A stretch of DNA of 62,332 bases from assembly GCF_000296405.1 (NCBI RefSeq), contig NZ_JH815192.1, forward strand, positions 287,876-350,207. The letters run 5' to 3'. A program made the position numbers and the translations under genes. Under the pieces are notes generated by a model. The model was not told the DNA's origin. It made no database searches and was given only the letters and a program-made list of their open reading frames with translations. Source of the DNA: Corynebacterium otitidis ATCC 51513. Lineage in GTDB: Bacteria; Actinomycetota; Actinomycetes; Mycobacteriales; Mycobacteriaceae. Shown piece by piece: positions 19,455-28,105 of this stretch (the first letter of the stretch is position 1; each line of letters opens with the position of its first letter).

Positions 19455-19976
19455 TCAGCGCCCGGGGCGGAGCCGATTGTTCTCGTCGAGCGGCCAGTGG
19501 CGCTCGCAGGCGCGGAAGCGCTCGAGGTTGTAGCGCGCGTCGACGAGCGCGTCGTGGCTGCCCTCCGGTCGGGCGGGCAGCTGCGGGCGGCCGATGAGCT
19601 CCCAGTACTGCTTGAGCTCGTGGGTGAAGTGCGGGATATAGCGCGGCAGGCTGCCCATGTCGCCCCACAGCTGCGCGAGCACGACGTGGTCGTAGTCGCC
19701 CACCCACGCCCACAGGTCCGGCAGCGGGCGGCCCGGCCCGGCGCGCAGGAAGTCCACCAGGCGAGAGCGGATCTCCGAGCGGGGCTGCCAGGCGGGGTCG
19801 GCGGGCGCGGGCAGCTGGTCGAGCACGTGGGAGCGCACCCACGCATTCGCCGAGGCGGGGTCGAAGTCGCTGGAGACGGCGTAGAACTCGCGGCCGTCCT
19901 CGGCGACCACGCCGAGCGAGACGAGCTCGATGGTCTCGCCGTTCTCAATGAACTCGGTGTCGTAGAAGTAGCGCAT
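19455..19976 (-). CDS. 3'-5' exoribonuclease (Rv2179c/ExoRNase AS family)
   Basis: 173 residues. The N-terminal YFYDTEFIENGETIELVSLG matches the DEDDh exonuclease family represented by M. tuberculosis Rv2179c: D and E of DTEF bind metal. VGDYDHVVLAQLWG and SHDALVDARYNLERF hold the later acidic residues. It acts on RNA 3' ends. The gene position beside aroG is conserved with Rv2178c-Rv2179c. ATG at 19976 lacks a strong ribosome site and lies 14 bp after the stop of the small upstream gene, so translation may be coupled. Confidence 0.87.
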   Translation of the reverse strand: MRYFYDTEFIENGETIELVSLGVVAEDGREFYAVSSDFDPASANAWVRSHVLDQLPAPADPAWQPRSEIRSRLVDFLRAGPGRPLPDLWAWVGDYDHVVLAQLWGDMGSLPRYIPHFTHELKQYWELIGRPQLPARPEGSHDALVDARYNLERFRACERHWPLDENNRLRPGR

Positions 19977-19990
19977 GGGAGGCCCCGGCC

Positions 19991-20188
19991 CTAGCCGCGC
20001 CCGCGGTCGCGCCCCGGCCGCGAGCCGGGCAGCGGGACGAAGAGCACCGCGACGAGCGCGATGATGAGCAGCGGGGAGAGCACCGTGAGGTCGACGGGCA
20101 CGCCCGCGATGAGCACGGCGATGTAGCCGACGATGAGGAGGCCCGCCGCGGCGAGCCTTCCAAGGACGATCTTCTGGTTCTTGCGCAC
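19991..20188 (-). CDS. Small membrane protein, unknown function
   Basis: 65 residues from GTG at 20188: a short basic N-terminus (VRKNQKIVLGRL), two hydrophobic segments of about 20 residues and a basic tail (SRPGRDRGRG). GAAGGGAG lies about 13 nt upstream, rather far. The open frame extends to 20533, but that part is antisense-like and overlaps the acyltransferase gene. In mycobacteria this position between the exoribonuclease and acyltransferase genes holds larger membrane proteins, including a mannosyltransferase, which are absent here. No function can be assigned. Confidence 0.5.
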   Translation of the reverse strand: MRKNQKIVLGRLAAAGLLIVGYIAVLIAGVPVDLTVLSPLLIIALVAVLFVPLPGSRPGRDRGRG

Positions 20189-20273
20189 GGCGCTAGCGGC
20201 ACTCCCTTCTCTCCACGGTGGCGTTGTTCCTGCGCCTCCCCGCCCGGGCCCGGGCTGGGGCCGGCGGCCTGGC

Positions 20274-21023
20274 CTAGCCGGCCTGGCGGCCGGGCTCGGC
20301 GCCCTCGGGGTAGCCGTCCCCGCGGTTGAGCGACTCCTTGACCGTCGAGGCGTAGACGTCGACGTAATCGTATCCGGAGAGCCTGGAGAGCTCCGCCATG
20401 ACCTCGTCGGTGAACGCGCGGGCCGCCTCGCGGGAGTCGGGGTCAGCGTCGTGCTCCTCAATCCACGCGGCGACATCGATGGGCTCGCCGACGACCATGT
20501 GCACCTTGACGGGGCGCAGCAGCCACGAGCCAATCGGGTTCGCGCGCCTCGTGCCGATCATCGCGACCGGGATGACGGGCACCTCAGGGTTGTGGAGCGC
20601 GACGCGCGCCATGCCGGTGTGGCCGCGGTAGATGCGCCCGTCCGGGGAGCGGGTTCCTTCCGGGTAGATGCCGAAGAGGTCGCCCTCGGAGAAGACCTGC
20701 TCGGCGGCGGCGCGCATCGCGTTCGCGGCGCCGGCCGCGTCGCGGTCGAGCGGCACCTGGCCGACGGAGCTGAAGAAGAACTTCTGGAGCTTGCCGGCGA
20801 AGCCGACGCCCTCGAAGTACTCCTTCTTCGCGGGGAAGCGCAGCTGGCGCGGCATGACGAGCGGGAAGAACAGGGAGTCCATGACCGCCTGGTGGGAGGA
20901 GACGATAAGCCCGGGGCCCTCGGCGGGCACCCGGTCCGCGCCCTCGATCGTCGGGCGGTTCCACAGCCGGACGAACGGGCCCATCAGGATGTGCTTAAAG
21001 GTCCAGTACCACTTGTTGCGCAT
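20274..21023 (-). CDS. 1-acyl-sn-glycerol-3-phosphate acyltransferase family (PlsC-like)
   Basis: 249 residues. The acyltransferase motif HQAVMD (H-x4-D) is near residue 42, and the glycerophosphate-binding YPEGTRSPDGRIYRG lies near 121. A VIPVAMIGT stretch follows. It is a membrane-associated enzyme transferring acyl chains to a glycerophosphate or related acceptor. In mycobacteria the syntenic gene is Rv2182c. ATG at 21023 has GGAAGGGGAG just upstream. The acceptor is uncertain, because acyltransferases of this type also act in PIM or triacylglycerol formation. Confidence 0.87.
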   Translation of the reverse strand: MRNKWYWTFKHILMGPFVRLWNRPTIEGADRVPAEGPGLIVSSHQAVMDSLFFPLVMPRQLRFPAKKEYFEGVGFAGKLQKFFFSSVGQVPLDRDAAGAANAMRAAAEQVFSEGDLFGIYPEGTRSPDGRIYRGHTGMARVALHNPEVPVIPVAMIGTRRANPIGSWLLRPVKVHMVVGEPIDVAAWIEEHDADPDSREAARAFTDEVMAELSRLSGYDYVDVYASTVKESLNRGDGYPEGAEPGRQAG

Positions 21024-21097
21024 GCTCCCCTTCCTGGCGGTCGCGTCCCCGGCCGAGCCCCCGCGCGCGGCGCGCCGCCGGGCGGCGTTAGCTCTAG

Positions 21098-22057
21098 TTA
21101 CGCGCAGGACACGTGGCGCGCCAGCTCAGCCACGCCGATCATACCCGCGTTGCGGCCGAGCTCGCCGACCCGGACCTCAGCGAGCGGGCGGTAGCCGGTG
21201 CCCACGATGTGGGAGGCGAACTGCTCGCGGGCCTCGTCGAGGTAGACCCCGGCCGCGGCGGCCACGCCCCCGCCGAGCACGACGAGCTCGGGGTCGAGGA
21301 TGTCCGCCACCACGGAGAGCCCCACGCCCAGCCAGTGCGCGAAGTCCGCGGCGACCGCCCGGCCGGCCGGATCGCCCTTCTCGGCGGCCGCCATAATCTC
21401 CTGGCCGCGCACCGCCCGCGGATCGCGCCGCACCCGCGAGGCCAGGGCACTCTCCGGGAAGCTCTTCTGGTGCACGAGCTCCACGGCGGTGTCCACGAGC
21501 GCGGAGCCCGAGCAGTAGCGCTCCAGGCAGCCGAGCTTCCCGCACGGGCAGGGCCGCCCGCCGGGCACGACGGTGATGTGGCCGAACTCAGGAGCGGTGC
21601 CATAAGCCCCGCGGTAGATCTCCCCGCCGGTCATGAGCGTCGCGCCAATGCCCGTGCCCACCGCGAAGTACACCCACGTCTCCGCGCCGCGCGCCGCGCC
21701 GAGGCGGTACTCGCCCCAGGCCGCGGAGTTCGCGTCGTGCTCGAGGCGCACCGGAAGCCCCAGGCGCTCCTCGAGGAGCGCGCGCACCGGGGTGTCGCGC
21801 CACGACAGGTGCGGCGCGAAGCGCACGGTCTCGCAGTCCGGGTCGAGGAACGCGGCGAGCGCGATGCCCACCGCGCCCACCGGGTAGCGCAGCCGGTACT
21901 CGCCGACGAGCTCGGCGATGGTGTCCTCGAGCCCCTCGGTCGTGCGCGGGGTGGGCCGCGTCGCCTGCGCGAGCAGCTCCCCGGCCCCGTCGAGCACCCC
22001 GGCGCGGAGGTTCGTGCCGCCGATGTCGAAGCCGACGGTGACCTCGCCTGGCTGCAT
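21098..22057 (-). CDS. glk: ROK family glucokinase
   Basis: Cytoplasmic sugar kinase of the ROK family, 319 residues from ATG at 22057 with GGAAGGAAGG upstream. The nucleotide-binding VGFDIGGTNLRAGVLDG is at the N-terminus, and the ROK zinc motif CPCGKLGCLERYCSG lies in the middle, preceded by EFGHI. A glucokinase gene sits in the same place beside pimB in C. glutamicum, which supports the substrate call. ROK repressors are excluded because no helix-turn-helix precedes the kinase domain. Confidence 0.9.
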   Translation of the reverse strand: MQPGEVTVGFDIGGTNLRAGVLDGAGELLAQATRPTPRTTEGLEDTIAELVGEYRLRYPVGAVGIALAAFLDPDCETVRFAPHLSWRDTPVRALLEERLGLPVRLEHDANSAAWGEYRLGAARGAETWVYFAVGTGIGATLMTGGEIYRGAYGTAPEFGHITVVPGGRPCPCGKLGCLERYCSGSALVDTAVELVHQKSFPESALASRVRRDPRAVRGQEIMAAAEKGDPAGRAVAADFAHWLGVGLSVVADILDPELVVLGGGVAAAAGVYLDEAREQFASHIVGTGYRPLAEVRVGELGRNAGMIGVAELARHVSCA

Positions 22058-22125
22058 TCGAGACCTTCCTTCCAGCGCCGCTGACGAATCGCCCCGGCGA
22101 CGGTGGGCGCCGGGGGACAACCCCG

Positions 22126-23319
22126 TCAGTATAGGCCGGGCGCGACGTCCTCCCCGCCCCGGGTGGCCGGCGCCCCGGCGAGCCCGAGGCACGCGCGCAG
22201 CCGCTCGCCCAGCGGCCCCCACGAGAAGCGCTCGGCGACGTGGCGGGCGCCCGCCTCGCCCATCGCTTTCGCGCGCGCGGGGTCGCGGAGCAGCGCGTCG
22301 ATCGCCGCGACGATCGAGCCGCGATCGCGGCCGTCGACGACGATGCCGGTGTCCTCGGTGACGGTCTCCGGGGCGCCGCCGGAGTCGCCCGCGACGACCG
22401 GCACGCCGCAGGCCTGCGCCTCGAGGTAGACGATGCCAAGCCCCTCGACGTCGAGGCCCCCGCCGCGGGTGCGCACCGGCACCGCCGCGACGTCCGCCGC
22501 GGCGAGCAGCCCGCGCATGTCGTCCGCCTCGAGCCGGCCGAGCAGCCGCGCGCAGTCCAAGCCGGCCGCGGCGCACGCCCGGGCGGCCTTGGTCTCGAGT
22601 CGGCGGCGGTAGGGCCCGTCACCGACGACGAGGACCTTAAGGCCCGGGAAGCGGCGGGCGAGCTCCGGGGCAGCCTCGAGGAGCCGGTCCTGCCCCTTGC
22701 GGGGCACGAGCCTGGAGGTGCATACCACGAGCGGGGCGCCGGCCGCGACGCCGAAGCGGGCGCGCACCGCGGCGCGGTCCTCGGGGTCGAGCGGGCGGAA
22801 CTCGTCGCGGTCCACCCCGGAGGGCAGCGCCACGTAGCGGGGGTGCTCCCCCATCGCGCCGCGGAAGCGGCCGAGCGCGTAGCGCGACACGTAGGTCACG
22901 ACGTCGCAGCCCTCCCCGACGCGGCGCAGCACCTGGCGCGCCCCGGGCAGCATCGACCAGCCCACCTCGTGGCCGTGGGTGCTCGCCACCACCCGGCTGA
23001 CGCCGGCCCTCCTGGCCGCGGGCGCGAGGAGGCCCAGCGGCGTCGAGGCGCCGAACCAGACGGTCTCCACCCCGTAGGAGGCGATGAGCCCGGCCATGCG
23101 GCGGGCGACCGCCGGGGTGGGCAGCATGACGCGCCTCTTCAGGCGGACGACGGGGAACGGCGCCGCCTCGTCGAAGGCGCGGGCGGCGGCCTCGTCCTGC
23201 GTCGAGGCGAAGACGACGAGGTCCGACGGGTCGAGCTCGGCGACGAAGCGCCGCAGGTAGGACTGGATGCCCCCGACCGTGGGGGGAAAGTCGTTGGTGA
23301 CGAGCAGGACGCGGGCCAT
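22126..23319 (-). CDS. pimB: GDP-mannose-dependent mannosyltransferase PimB' (GT4)
   Basis: Retaining glycosyltransferase of family GT4, 397 residues from ATG at 23319. It begins MARVLLVTNDFPPTVGGIQSYL, with the glycine-rich acceptor loop, and ends with the E-x7-E nucleotide-sugar motif inside EAQACGVPVVAGDSGGAPE. In C. glutamicum and as Rv2188c in M. tuberculosis this gene adds the second mannose to phosphatidylinositol mannoside on the inner membrane face. TAGCAT ends exactly 7 nt before this ATG, so it is preferred to ATG at 23328. Other GT4 activities cannot be excluded by sequence, but synteny is good. Confidence 0.87.
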   Translation of the reverse strand: MARVLLVTNDFPPTVGGIQSYLRRFVAELDPSDLVVFASTQDEAAARAFDEAAPFPVVRLKRRVMLPTPAVARRMAGLIASYGVETVWFGASTPLGLLAPAARRAGVSRVVASTHGHEVGWSMLPGARQVLRRVGEGCDVVTYVSRYALGRFRGAMGEHPRYVALPSGVDRDEFRPLDPEDRAAVRARFGVAAGAPLVVCTSRLVPRKGQDRLLEAAPELARRFPGLKVLVVGDGPYRRRLETKAARACAAAGLDCARLLGRLEADDMRGLLAAADVAAVPVRTRGGGLDVEGLGIVYLEAQACGVPVVAGDSGGAPETVTEDTGIVVDGRDRGSIVAAIDALLRDPARAKAMGEAGARHVAERFSWGPLGERLRACLGLAGAPATRGGEDVAPGLY

Positions 23320-23326
23320 GGCGGTC

Positions 23327-23332
23327 ATGCTA
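23327..23332 (-). promoter_or_regulatory. -10 of leaderless pimB promoter
   Basis: TAGCAT on the minus strand, 7 nt before ATG 23319. The alternative ATG at 23328 would lie inside the hexamer. Confidence 0.5.
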
Positions 23333-23365
23333 GCCCGCGCGGCGGGCGCGGCCCCACACGCGAAC

Positions 23366-23393
23366 GCGCCGCCCGGGGATAACCGGGCGGCGC
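23366..23393 (-). terminator. Hairpin after the NlpC/P60 gene
   Basis: 11-bp perfect inverted repeat (GCGCCGCCCGG arms, 6-nt loop) 27 bp downstream of the stop at 23421. The T-run is poor. Confidence 0.55.
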
Positions 23394-23420
23394 TTCTGTT
23401 CGCTTGGTATCGCGGGCGGC

Positions 23421-24455
23421 CTAGTAGCGGGCCGCGCCGGCGAAGGGCGCGTGGTCGACCGACGCGATCTGCACGGGCACGCCGTAGTCGGAGGCGTGGA
23501 CGATCTGCCCGTTGCCGATGTAGATGCCCACGTGGGTGACCCCCGGGTAGTAGCCGACGATATCGCCGGGCTGAAGGTCCGCGCGGGAGACCGGCTGGCC
23601 CCCGGCGATCTGCGCCGAGGAGGTGCGCGGAACGGTCTTGCCGGCCTGCTGGTGGGCCCAGAAGACCAGGCCCGAGCAGTCGAAGGAGTCCGGGCCGTTG
23701 CCGCCCCACGAGTAGGGCGAGCCGATCTTGCCGAGCGCGGCGTCGACGACGGCGTTGCCGGTCTCGGAGGGGACGGCGGGCGCGGGCTCGCCGCCGCGGT
23801 TGCGGCTCTCCCAGGCCTGGCGCTGCTCCTCGTCGAGCGCGTCGATGCGCCCCTGGAGCTCCTCGGCCTGGCCCTTGAGCTCGTCGCGCTCGGCGAGCAG
23901 CTCGGTGAGCTTCTCCTCGAGCTCGGTCTTCTTCGCCTCGATGTCCGCGGCGCCGTGCTCCGCGGAGGCGCGCTTGTTGGCCGCGTCCTCGGCGGCGGCC
24001 TCGTAGTCCTCGACGGCGTCCGTCGCGGTGCGCGACAGGGTGTTGAGGAAGCTCGCCCGGTCGAGGGCGTCGCGCGGGCTGTCGGAGCCGAGGGTGCGCA
24101 GCGCGGACTGCGAGGACGCGGTGCGGTACTTCGAGCCGGCAACCTCGTCGACGGCGCGGGAGCGCTCCTCGAGCTGGGCGGCGGCCTCGGCCTCTTCGTC
24201 CTGCGCGGCCGCGACCTGGTCGCGGGCCCCGTCGAGGTCAGCCTTCGCGGCCTCGACCTCGTCCTCGAGGGCCTTGACCTCCTCGTTCTTCTCGTTGGCG
24301 TGGTGGGAGATCTCCTCGAGCTCGGCGAGGAGATCCTCGCCCTCGTCCGCCCCCGCGAGCGGGCTGCCGGCGAGCGTCACGGCGAGCGCGGTGGCCCCGG
24401 CCCCGAGCGGGGCGGCAACGCGGCGGCGGGTGGTGGGATTACGGTGCTTGGACAA
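23421..24455 (-). CDS. Secreted NlpC/P60 peptidoglycan endopeptidase (RipC/Rv2190c type)
   Basis: 344 residues. A basic start and a hydrophobic stretch to about residue 35 (LAGSPLAGADEG) form a secretion signal. Residues 40-210 are a long charged coiled coil, as in hydrolases activated by FtsEX. The C-terminal NlpC/P60 domain has the catalytic C260 in FDCSGLVFWAH and the histidine in THVGIYIGNGQIVHA. It cleaves stem peptides in peptidoglycan. The start is TTG at 24455; GGAGAG lies 8 nt upstream. The position next to pimB matches Rv2190c. Confidence 0.9.
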   Translation of the reverse strand: MSKHRNPTTRRRVAAPLGAGATALAVTLAGSPLAGADEGEDLLAELEEISHHANEKNEEVKALEDEVEAAKADLDGARDQVAAAQDEEAEAAAQLEERSRAVDEVAGSKYRTASSQSALRTLGSDSPRDALDRASFLNTLSRTATDAVEDYEAAAEDAANKRASAEHGAADIEAKKTELEEKLTELLAERDELKGQAEELQGRIDALDEEQRQAWESRNRGGEPAPAVPSETGNAVVDAALGKIGSPYSWGGNGPDSFDCSGLVFWAHQQAGKTVPRTSSAQIAGGQPVSRADLQPGDIVGYYPGVTHVGIYIGNGQIVHASDYGVPVQIASVDHAPFAGAARY

Positions 24456-24642
24456 CGGTGTGACTCTCCAATGGCTTCGCAGAAGTCGGTAGAACTATCA
24501 CTATCCCTGGCGCGACCCAACCCCTCAGGCGGTCGCACCCCACGGACCGGCCCCCACCGGGCCGCAGTAGAGCCCGGTAGCGCTTGTCATAACCAGCGCC
24601 CTGAGTAGCCTGCGGATAGGCCGGTGCCGTGCGATGGGCACG

Positions 24643-24661
24643 ACTATAACAGTTTCATAAC
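24643..24661. promoter_or_regulatory. ATAAC direct repeat over a -10, possible response-regulator site
   Basis: ATAAC at 24646-24650 and 24657-24661, 11 bp apart, overlap the minus-strand hexamer TATAGT (24643-24648). Half-site pairs with about one helical turn are typical of OmpR-family regulators. MtrA, which controls peptidoglycan hydrolase genes in corynebacteria, is a candidate. A third ATAAC is at 24589. Confidence 0.4.
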
Positions 24662-24829
24662 GAAGGCGCGAGCGCCGCGACACACCCTCCCCGGGTTGGG
24701 TGGAACCCGCCCAGCGACGGGGCCACACTAAGCCCCCCACACTCCCCAGAAGTCTAGCTACACCCCACAAGTCCTGAATTCTTGTTGATATTGAGATTAA
24801 TAACCATTTAAATAGCGTTGGCTTCGCTC

Positions 24830-24858
24830 TTGTCTTTCTATGATCTATCTAATATTCT
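24830..24858 (+). promoter_or_regulatory. Promoter of adh
   Basis: -35 TTGTCT (24830-24835), 17-nt spacer, -10 TATTCT (24853-24858), inside the AT-rich island. The transcript would have a leader of about 108 nt. Confidence 0.6.
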
Positions 24859-24972
24859 CAGTGTTAGTGATATCCGACATGCTTTATTTGGATCTCGGAC
24901 AGCAGAACGTCCTCCCTGGCCACGCGGGTATCACGCCAGCTCTAGCACGACGCGAAGGAAAGGATTAGCACG

Positions 24973-26037
24973 ATGAAGGGCTACGCACTGCGGTCCGTCG
25001 ACGACGAGACCATCACCGAAATGGAATTCCCTGAGGAGGAGCTCACCGGCGACCAGGTGCGCGTGCGCATCACGCACTCCGGCGTCTGCCACTCCGACGT
25101 CCACATCCGCGAGGGCGGATTCGAGCTCGGCGACGGCGAGTTCTACAGCAACGAGGCGGGCGGCGCCGAGTACCCCCTCATCATGGGCCACGAGATCGTC
25201 GGCGTGGTCGAATCCACCGGCCCCGACGCGACAATCAAGGAGGGCGAGCAGGTCGTCGTCTACGCGTGGCTCGGCTGCGGCGAGTGCCCCACGTGTGAGA
25301 CCGGCCAGGAGAACCGTTGCCCCAACATGAAGCGCGCCCTGGGCGTGCAGCGCAACGGCGGCTACGCCGAGAAGGTCTTCCTGCCGCACGACAAGTACCT
25401 CGTGCCGCTCGACGGGGTCGACCCCGAGTGGGCCGCGACCATCGGCTGCTCGGGCATCACCGCCTACTCTGCGGCGAAGCAGACCAAGCTCAAGTCCAAG
25501 GATGCCCCCGTGCTCGTCATCGGCGCGGGCGGCGTGGGCCTCATGTGCGTCGCCTCCCTCAAGGCGCTGGGCTACACCAACATCAGCGTCATCGACCGCT
25601 CTGACGCCAACTTCGAGCGGGCTCTCGAGCTTGGCGCGACCCACACCCTGGTGAGCACCGCCGAGACCACCCCGCAGGACATCTGGAAGTTCGTCGGCGA
25701 GCAGCCGCACGCCGTCGCCGACTTCGTCAACAACGAGGAGACCGGCTCGCTCGCCTTTGCCAGCCTCGCGACGGGCGGCACGATGGTCCAGGTCGGCCTC
25801 TTCGGCGGCCGCTTCAAGGTCCAGACCGCGGTGCTGGCCTTCCAGCAGATCGACATCCAGGGCTCCTACGTCGGCAGCCTTACCGAGCTGCGCGAGGTCA
25901 TGGAGCTCGCGCGCGAGGGCAAGTTCCCCCGCATCCCGATCACCACCCGAGAGATGAGCCTCGAGTCCGTCGTCGAGAGCCTCGACGCGCTCAAGGAGGG
26001 CCGCTCCCGCGGCCGCGTGGTCCTCACCAACGCCTAA
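24973..26037 (+). CDS. Zinc-dependent alcohol dehydrogenase, NAD(P)-linked
   Basis: Medium-chain dehydrogenase, 354 residues. Catalytic zinc ligands are C39 in HSGVCHSD and the GHE motif near residue 71. The structural zinc cysteines are in CGECPTCETGQENRC near 99. The nucleotide-binding VIGAGGVGLMCV is near 180. It oxidises an alcohol or reduces an aldehyde; the substrate is not evident. AAGGAAAGG lies about 9 nt upstream of the ATG. It stands between the NlpC/P60 gene and qcrB, which are direct neighbours in C. glutamicum, so it looks like an insertion. Confidence 0.88.
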   Translation: MKGYALRSVDDETITEMEFPEEELTGDQVRVRITHSGVCHSDVHIREGGFELGDGEFYSNEAGGAEYPLIMGHEIVGVVESTGPDATIKEGEQVVVYAWLGCGECPTCETGQENRCPNMKRALGVQRNGGYAEKVFLPHDKYLVPLDGVDPEWAATIGCSGITAYSAAKQTKLKSKDAPVLVIGAGGVGLMCVASLKALGYTNISVIDRSDANFERALELGATHTLVSTAETTPQDIWKFVGEQPHAVADFVNNEETGSLAFASLATGGTMVQVGLFGGRFKVQTAVLAFQQIDIQGSYVGSLTELREVMELAREGKFPRIPITTREMSLESVVESLDALKEGRSRGRVVLTNA

Positions 26038-26072
26038 CGGCGAGGGCCACTAGTCCATCGGAATCTGCCACT

Positions 26073-26112
26073 CCCCCGCCGCCGACGCCCACCCCGGGCG
26101 CGGCGGCGGGGG
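26073..26112 (+). terminator. Terminator after adh
   Basis: 12-bp perfect inverted repeat (CCCCCGCCGCCG arms, 16-nt loop) followed by a T-containing stretch, 35 bp after the adh stop. Confidence 0.65.
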
Positions 26113-26411
26113 ACTTTCTGTTGAAACCGTCGCGATCAGCGAGGGGCTCGGACAGGTTCGCTAGCTAGAACCGTCGGCGGCCACAGAGCCCAACGTACCG
26201 CGCTGGCAAACGACCGGACGTCGACCGCTGCCAGCCGCTTCTCCGGCCACGACCATCGAGCTCCGCGGCGCCCGTAACAGCCGTATCGGAGCCGGCCCAG
26301 AAGCACAGCCCTCCTGCCCCATCGGCCTCTACCCCCGTCAGTGCGGTCCCCTCGAAAGCAGCCTCGCGCCCGACACCGGACAGTGCATGGTCCTTATAAG
26401 ACACAACGAAA

Positions 26412-26449
26412 CCGCCCGCCGGGCCCCGGGAATCGGGGCCGGCGGGCGG
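26412..26449 (-). terminator. Terminator of the ctaE-qcrCAB operon
   Basis: About 16-bp inverted repeat with one bulge (CCGCCCGCCGG arms). On the minus strand it is followed by TTTCGTTG. It lies 27 bp after the qcrB stop. Confidence 0.7.
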
Positions 26450-26476
26450 CTAGAGAATCAGGCCGGTTGTTAGGGC

Positions 26477-28105
26477 CTAGTCCTCCTCGTCGCCGTTGTC
26501 GCGGCGGCGGTTGATCTCGTTGAGGTTGCGCAGCGTCTCCGCCTGCTCGTGGTGGTTGCGCTGCTCGATCTCGCGGCGCTTGCGCTGGATGTCCTCCGGG
26601 TCCGGCTTGAACAGCGAGCCGGTGGACTCGCGGTCCGAGAAGCCCAGCTCGTTGAGCTGCTTCGGGACGCGCGCGCCCTGGTACTCCAGCGGCACGGCGT
26701 GACCGTGCTCGTCGACCGGTCCGAGCGGCTGGTGCACCTCGACGAAGGCACCGTTGGACAGCTGCTTGATGACGCCGGTCTCGATGCCGTGCTCGAGGAT
26801 CTCGCGGTCGCGGCGCTGCAGGCCGAGGCAGAGCCAGTACGTGATGAAGTAGGCCAGCGGCGGCAGGACAATGAGCCCGATGCGGCCGACCCAGGTCATC
26901 GCGTTGAGCGAGATGTCGAAGTGGTACGCGATGAGGTCGTTACCACCCGAGATCGTCAGCAGGATAAAGAACGTCAGAGCCATCGCGCCCAGGCTGCTGC
27001 GCACCGGCACGTCGCGCGGCCGCTGCAGCAGATTGTGGTGGGCGTCGTCCTTGGTGATCGCCTTCTCGATGAACGGGTAGGCGAAGAGCAGGACCACCAA
27101 GGTGCCGGCGAGCAGCATGACCCAGAAGGCGCCCGGGATGGTGTAGCCGCCGATGTAGAGCTCCCAGGCGGGCATGACGCGCGCCGCGCCGTCCGTCCAG
27201 AGCATGTAGATATCCGGCTGCGAGCCCGCGGAGACCTGCGAGGGGTTGTAGGGCCCGATCGTCCAGATGGCGTTGATGGTGGTGAGACCCGCCATGAGCG
27301 CGAGCGCCGCGAAGGTCAGCGCGCCGAAGCCCATCGCCTTGACGGCGAAGACCGGCATGATGCGGATGCCGACGACGTTGTTCTCCGTGCGGCCGGGCCC
27401 GGGGAACTGGGTGTGCTTCTGGTACCAGACGAGCGCCAGGTGCGCGGCGATGAGGCCGAGCAGGATGCCCGGGATGATGAGCACGTGCGCGACGTAGAAC
27501 CGGTCGAGCATGATGTCCGACGGGAAGTCGCCGCCGAAGATCAGCCAGTGCAGCCAGGTGCCGATGATCGGGAGGCTGAGGATGATCGCCGACATGATGC
27601 GCAGGCCGACGCCGGAGAGCAGGTCGTCCGGCAGCGAGTAGCCGAGGAAGCCCTCGACCATGCCGAGGATGAGCAGGGTGCAGCCGATGATCCAGTTCGC
27701 CTCACGGGGGCGGCGGAACGCGCCCGTGAAGAAGATGCGCAGCATGTGCGCAACCATCGAGAACATGAACATCAGCGCGGCCCAGTGGTGCATCTGGCGC
27801 ACGAACAGGCCGCCGCGCACCTCGAACGAGATGTTCAGCGCGGTCTCGTAAGCGCGGGACATCTCCACGCCGTTGAGCGGGAGGTACGCGCCGTCGTAGA
27901 TCACCTTGGTGATCGACGGGTCGAAGAAGAGCGTGAGGTACACGCCCGTGAGGATCAGGATAATGAAACTGTACAGCGAGATCTCGCCGAGCATGAACGA
28001 CCAGTGCGTCGGGAAGACCTTGTTGATCTGCCGGCGCAGGCCGCTAGCCGCTGTGTATCGCGAGTCAACCTCGTTGCCGATCTTGGGCAGAATCTTCGTC
28101 GTCAT
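26477..28105 (-). CDS. qcrB: Cytochrome bc1 complex cytochrome b subunit
   Basis: Membrane diheme cytochrome b that oxidises menaquinol, 542 residues as usual for actinobacteria. Several transmembrane helices carry the heme-ligating histidines (for example [12 protein letters not shown] near residue 103 and [14 protein letters not shown] near 206), and the Qo-site region contains [11 protein letters not shown] long charged C-terminal tail with [15 protein letters not shown] is specific to the actinobacterial supercomplex. The ATG overlaps the qcrA stop by one base (TAATG). It is the last gene of ctaE-qcrCAB. Confidence 0.96.
   Translation of the reverse strand: MTTKILPKIGNEVDSRYTAASGLRRQINKVFPTHWSFMLGEISLYSFIILILTGVYLTLFFDPSITKVIYDGAYLPLNGVEMSRAYETALNISFEVRGGLFVRQMHHWAALMFMFSMVAHMLRIFFTGAFRRPREANWIIGCTLLILGMVEGFLGYSLPDDLLSGVGLRIMSAIILSLPIIGTWLHWLIFGGDFPSDIMLDRFYVAHVLIIPGILLGLIAAHLALVWYQKHTQFPGPGRTENNVVGIRIMPVFAVKAMGFGALTFAALALMAGLTTINAIWTIGPYNPSQVSAGSQPDIYMLWTDGAARVMPAWELYIGGYTIPGAFWVMLLAGTLVVLLFAYPFIEKAITKDDAHHNLLQRPRDVPVRSSLGAMALTFFILLTISGGNDLIAYHFDISLNAMTWVGRIGLIVLPPLAYFITYWLCLGLQRRDREILEHGIETGVIKQLSNGAFVEVHQPLGPVDEHGHAVPLEYQGARVPKQLNELGFSDRESTGSLFKPDPEDIQRKRREIEQRNHHEQAETLRNLNEINRRRDNGDEED

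Larger units (their letters stand above)
24456..24972. other. Divergent intergenic region with an AT-rich island
   Basis: 517 bp between the NlpC/P60 gene and adh. The part near the NlpC gene contains phased ATAAC repeats (24646-24661) and further TATAGT and GATAGT hexamers on the minus strand. From about 24770 to 24900 base composition drops to clearly AT-rich, unlike anything else in the window, and contains the likely adh promoter. No reading frame of note is seen. Confidence 0.7.
26038..26476. other. Intergenic region between adh and qcrB
   Basis: 439 bp between convergent genes, with an adh terminator (26073-26112) and the qcr operon terminator (26412-26449). The middle (about 26120-26410) is less GC-rich than the genes around it. 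A 79-codon minus-strand frame (26165-26404, GTG start) resembles nothing I recognise and may be a decayed gene. Confidence 0.5.

Noticed and set aside
26165..26404. 79-codon minus-strand ORF between adh and qcrB
   Set aside because: No ribosome site, no recognisable similarity, and a position between two terminators. It may be a remnant but is not supported as a gene.
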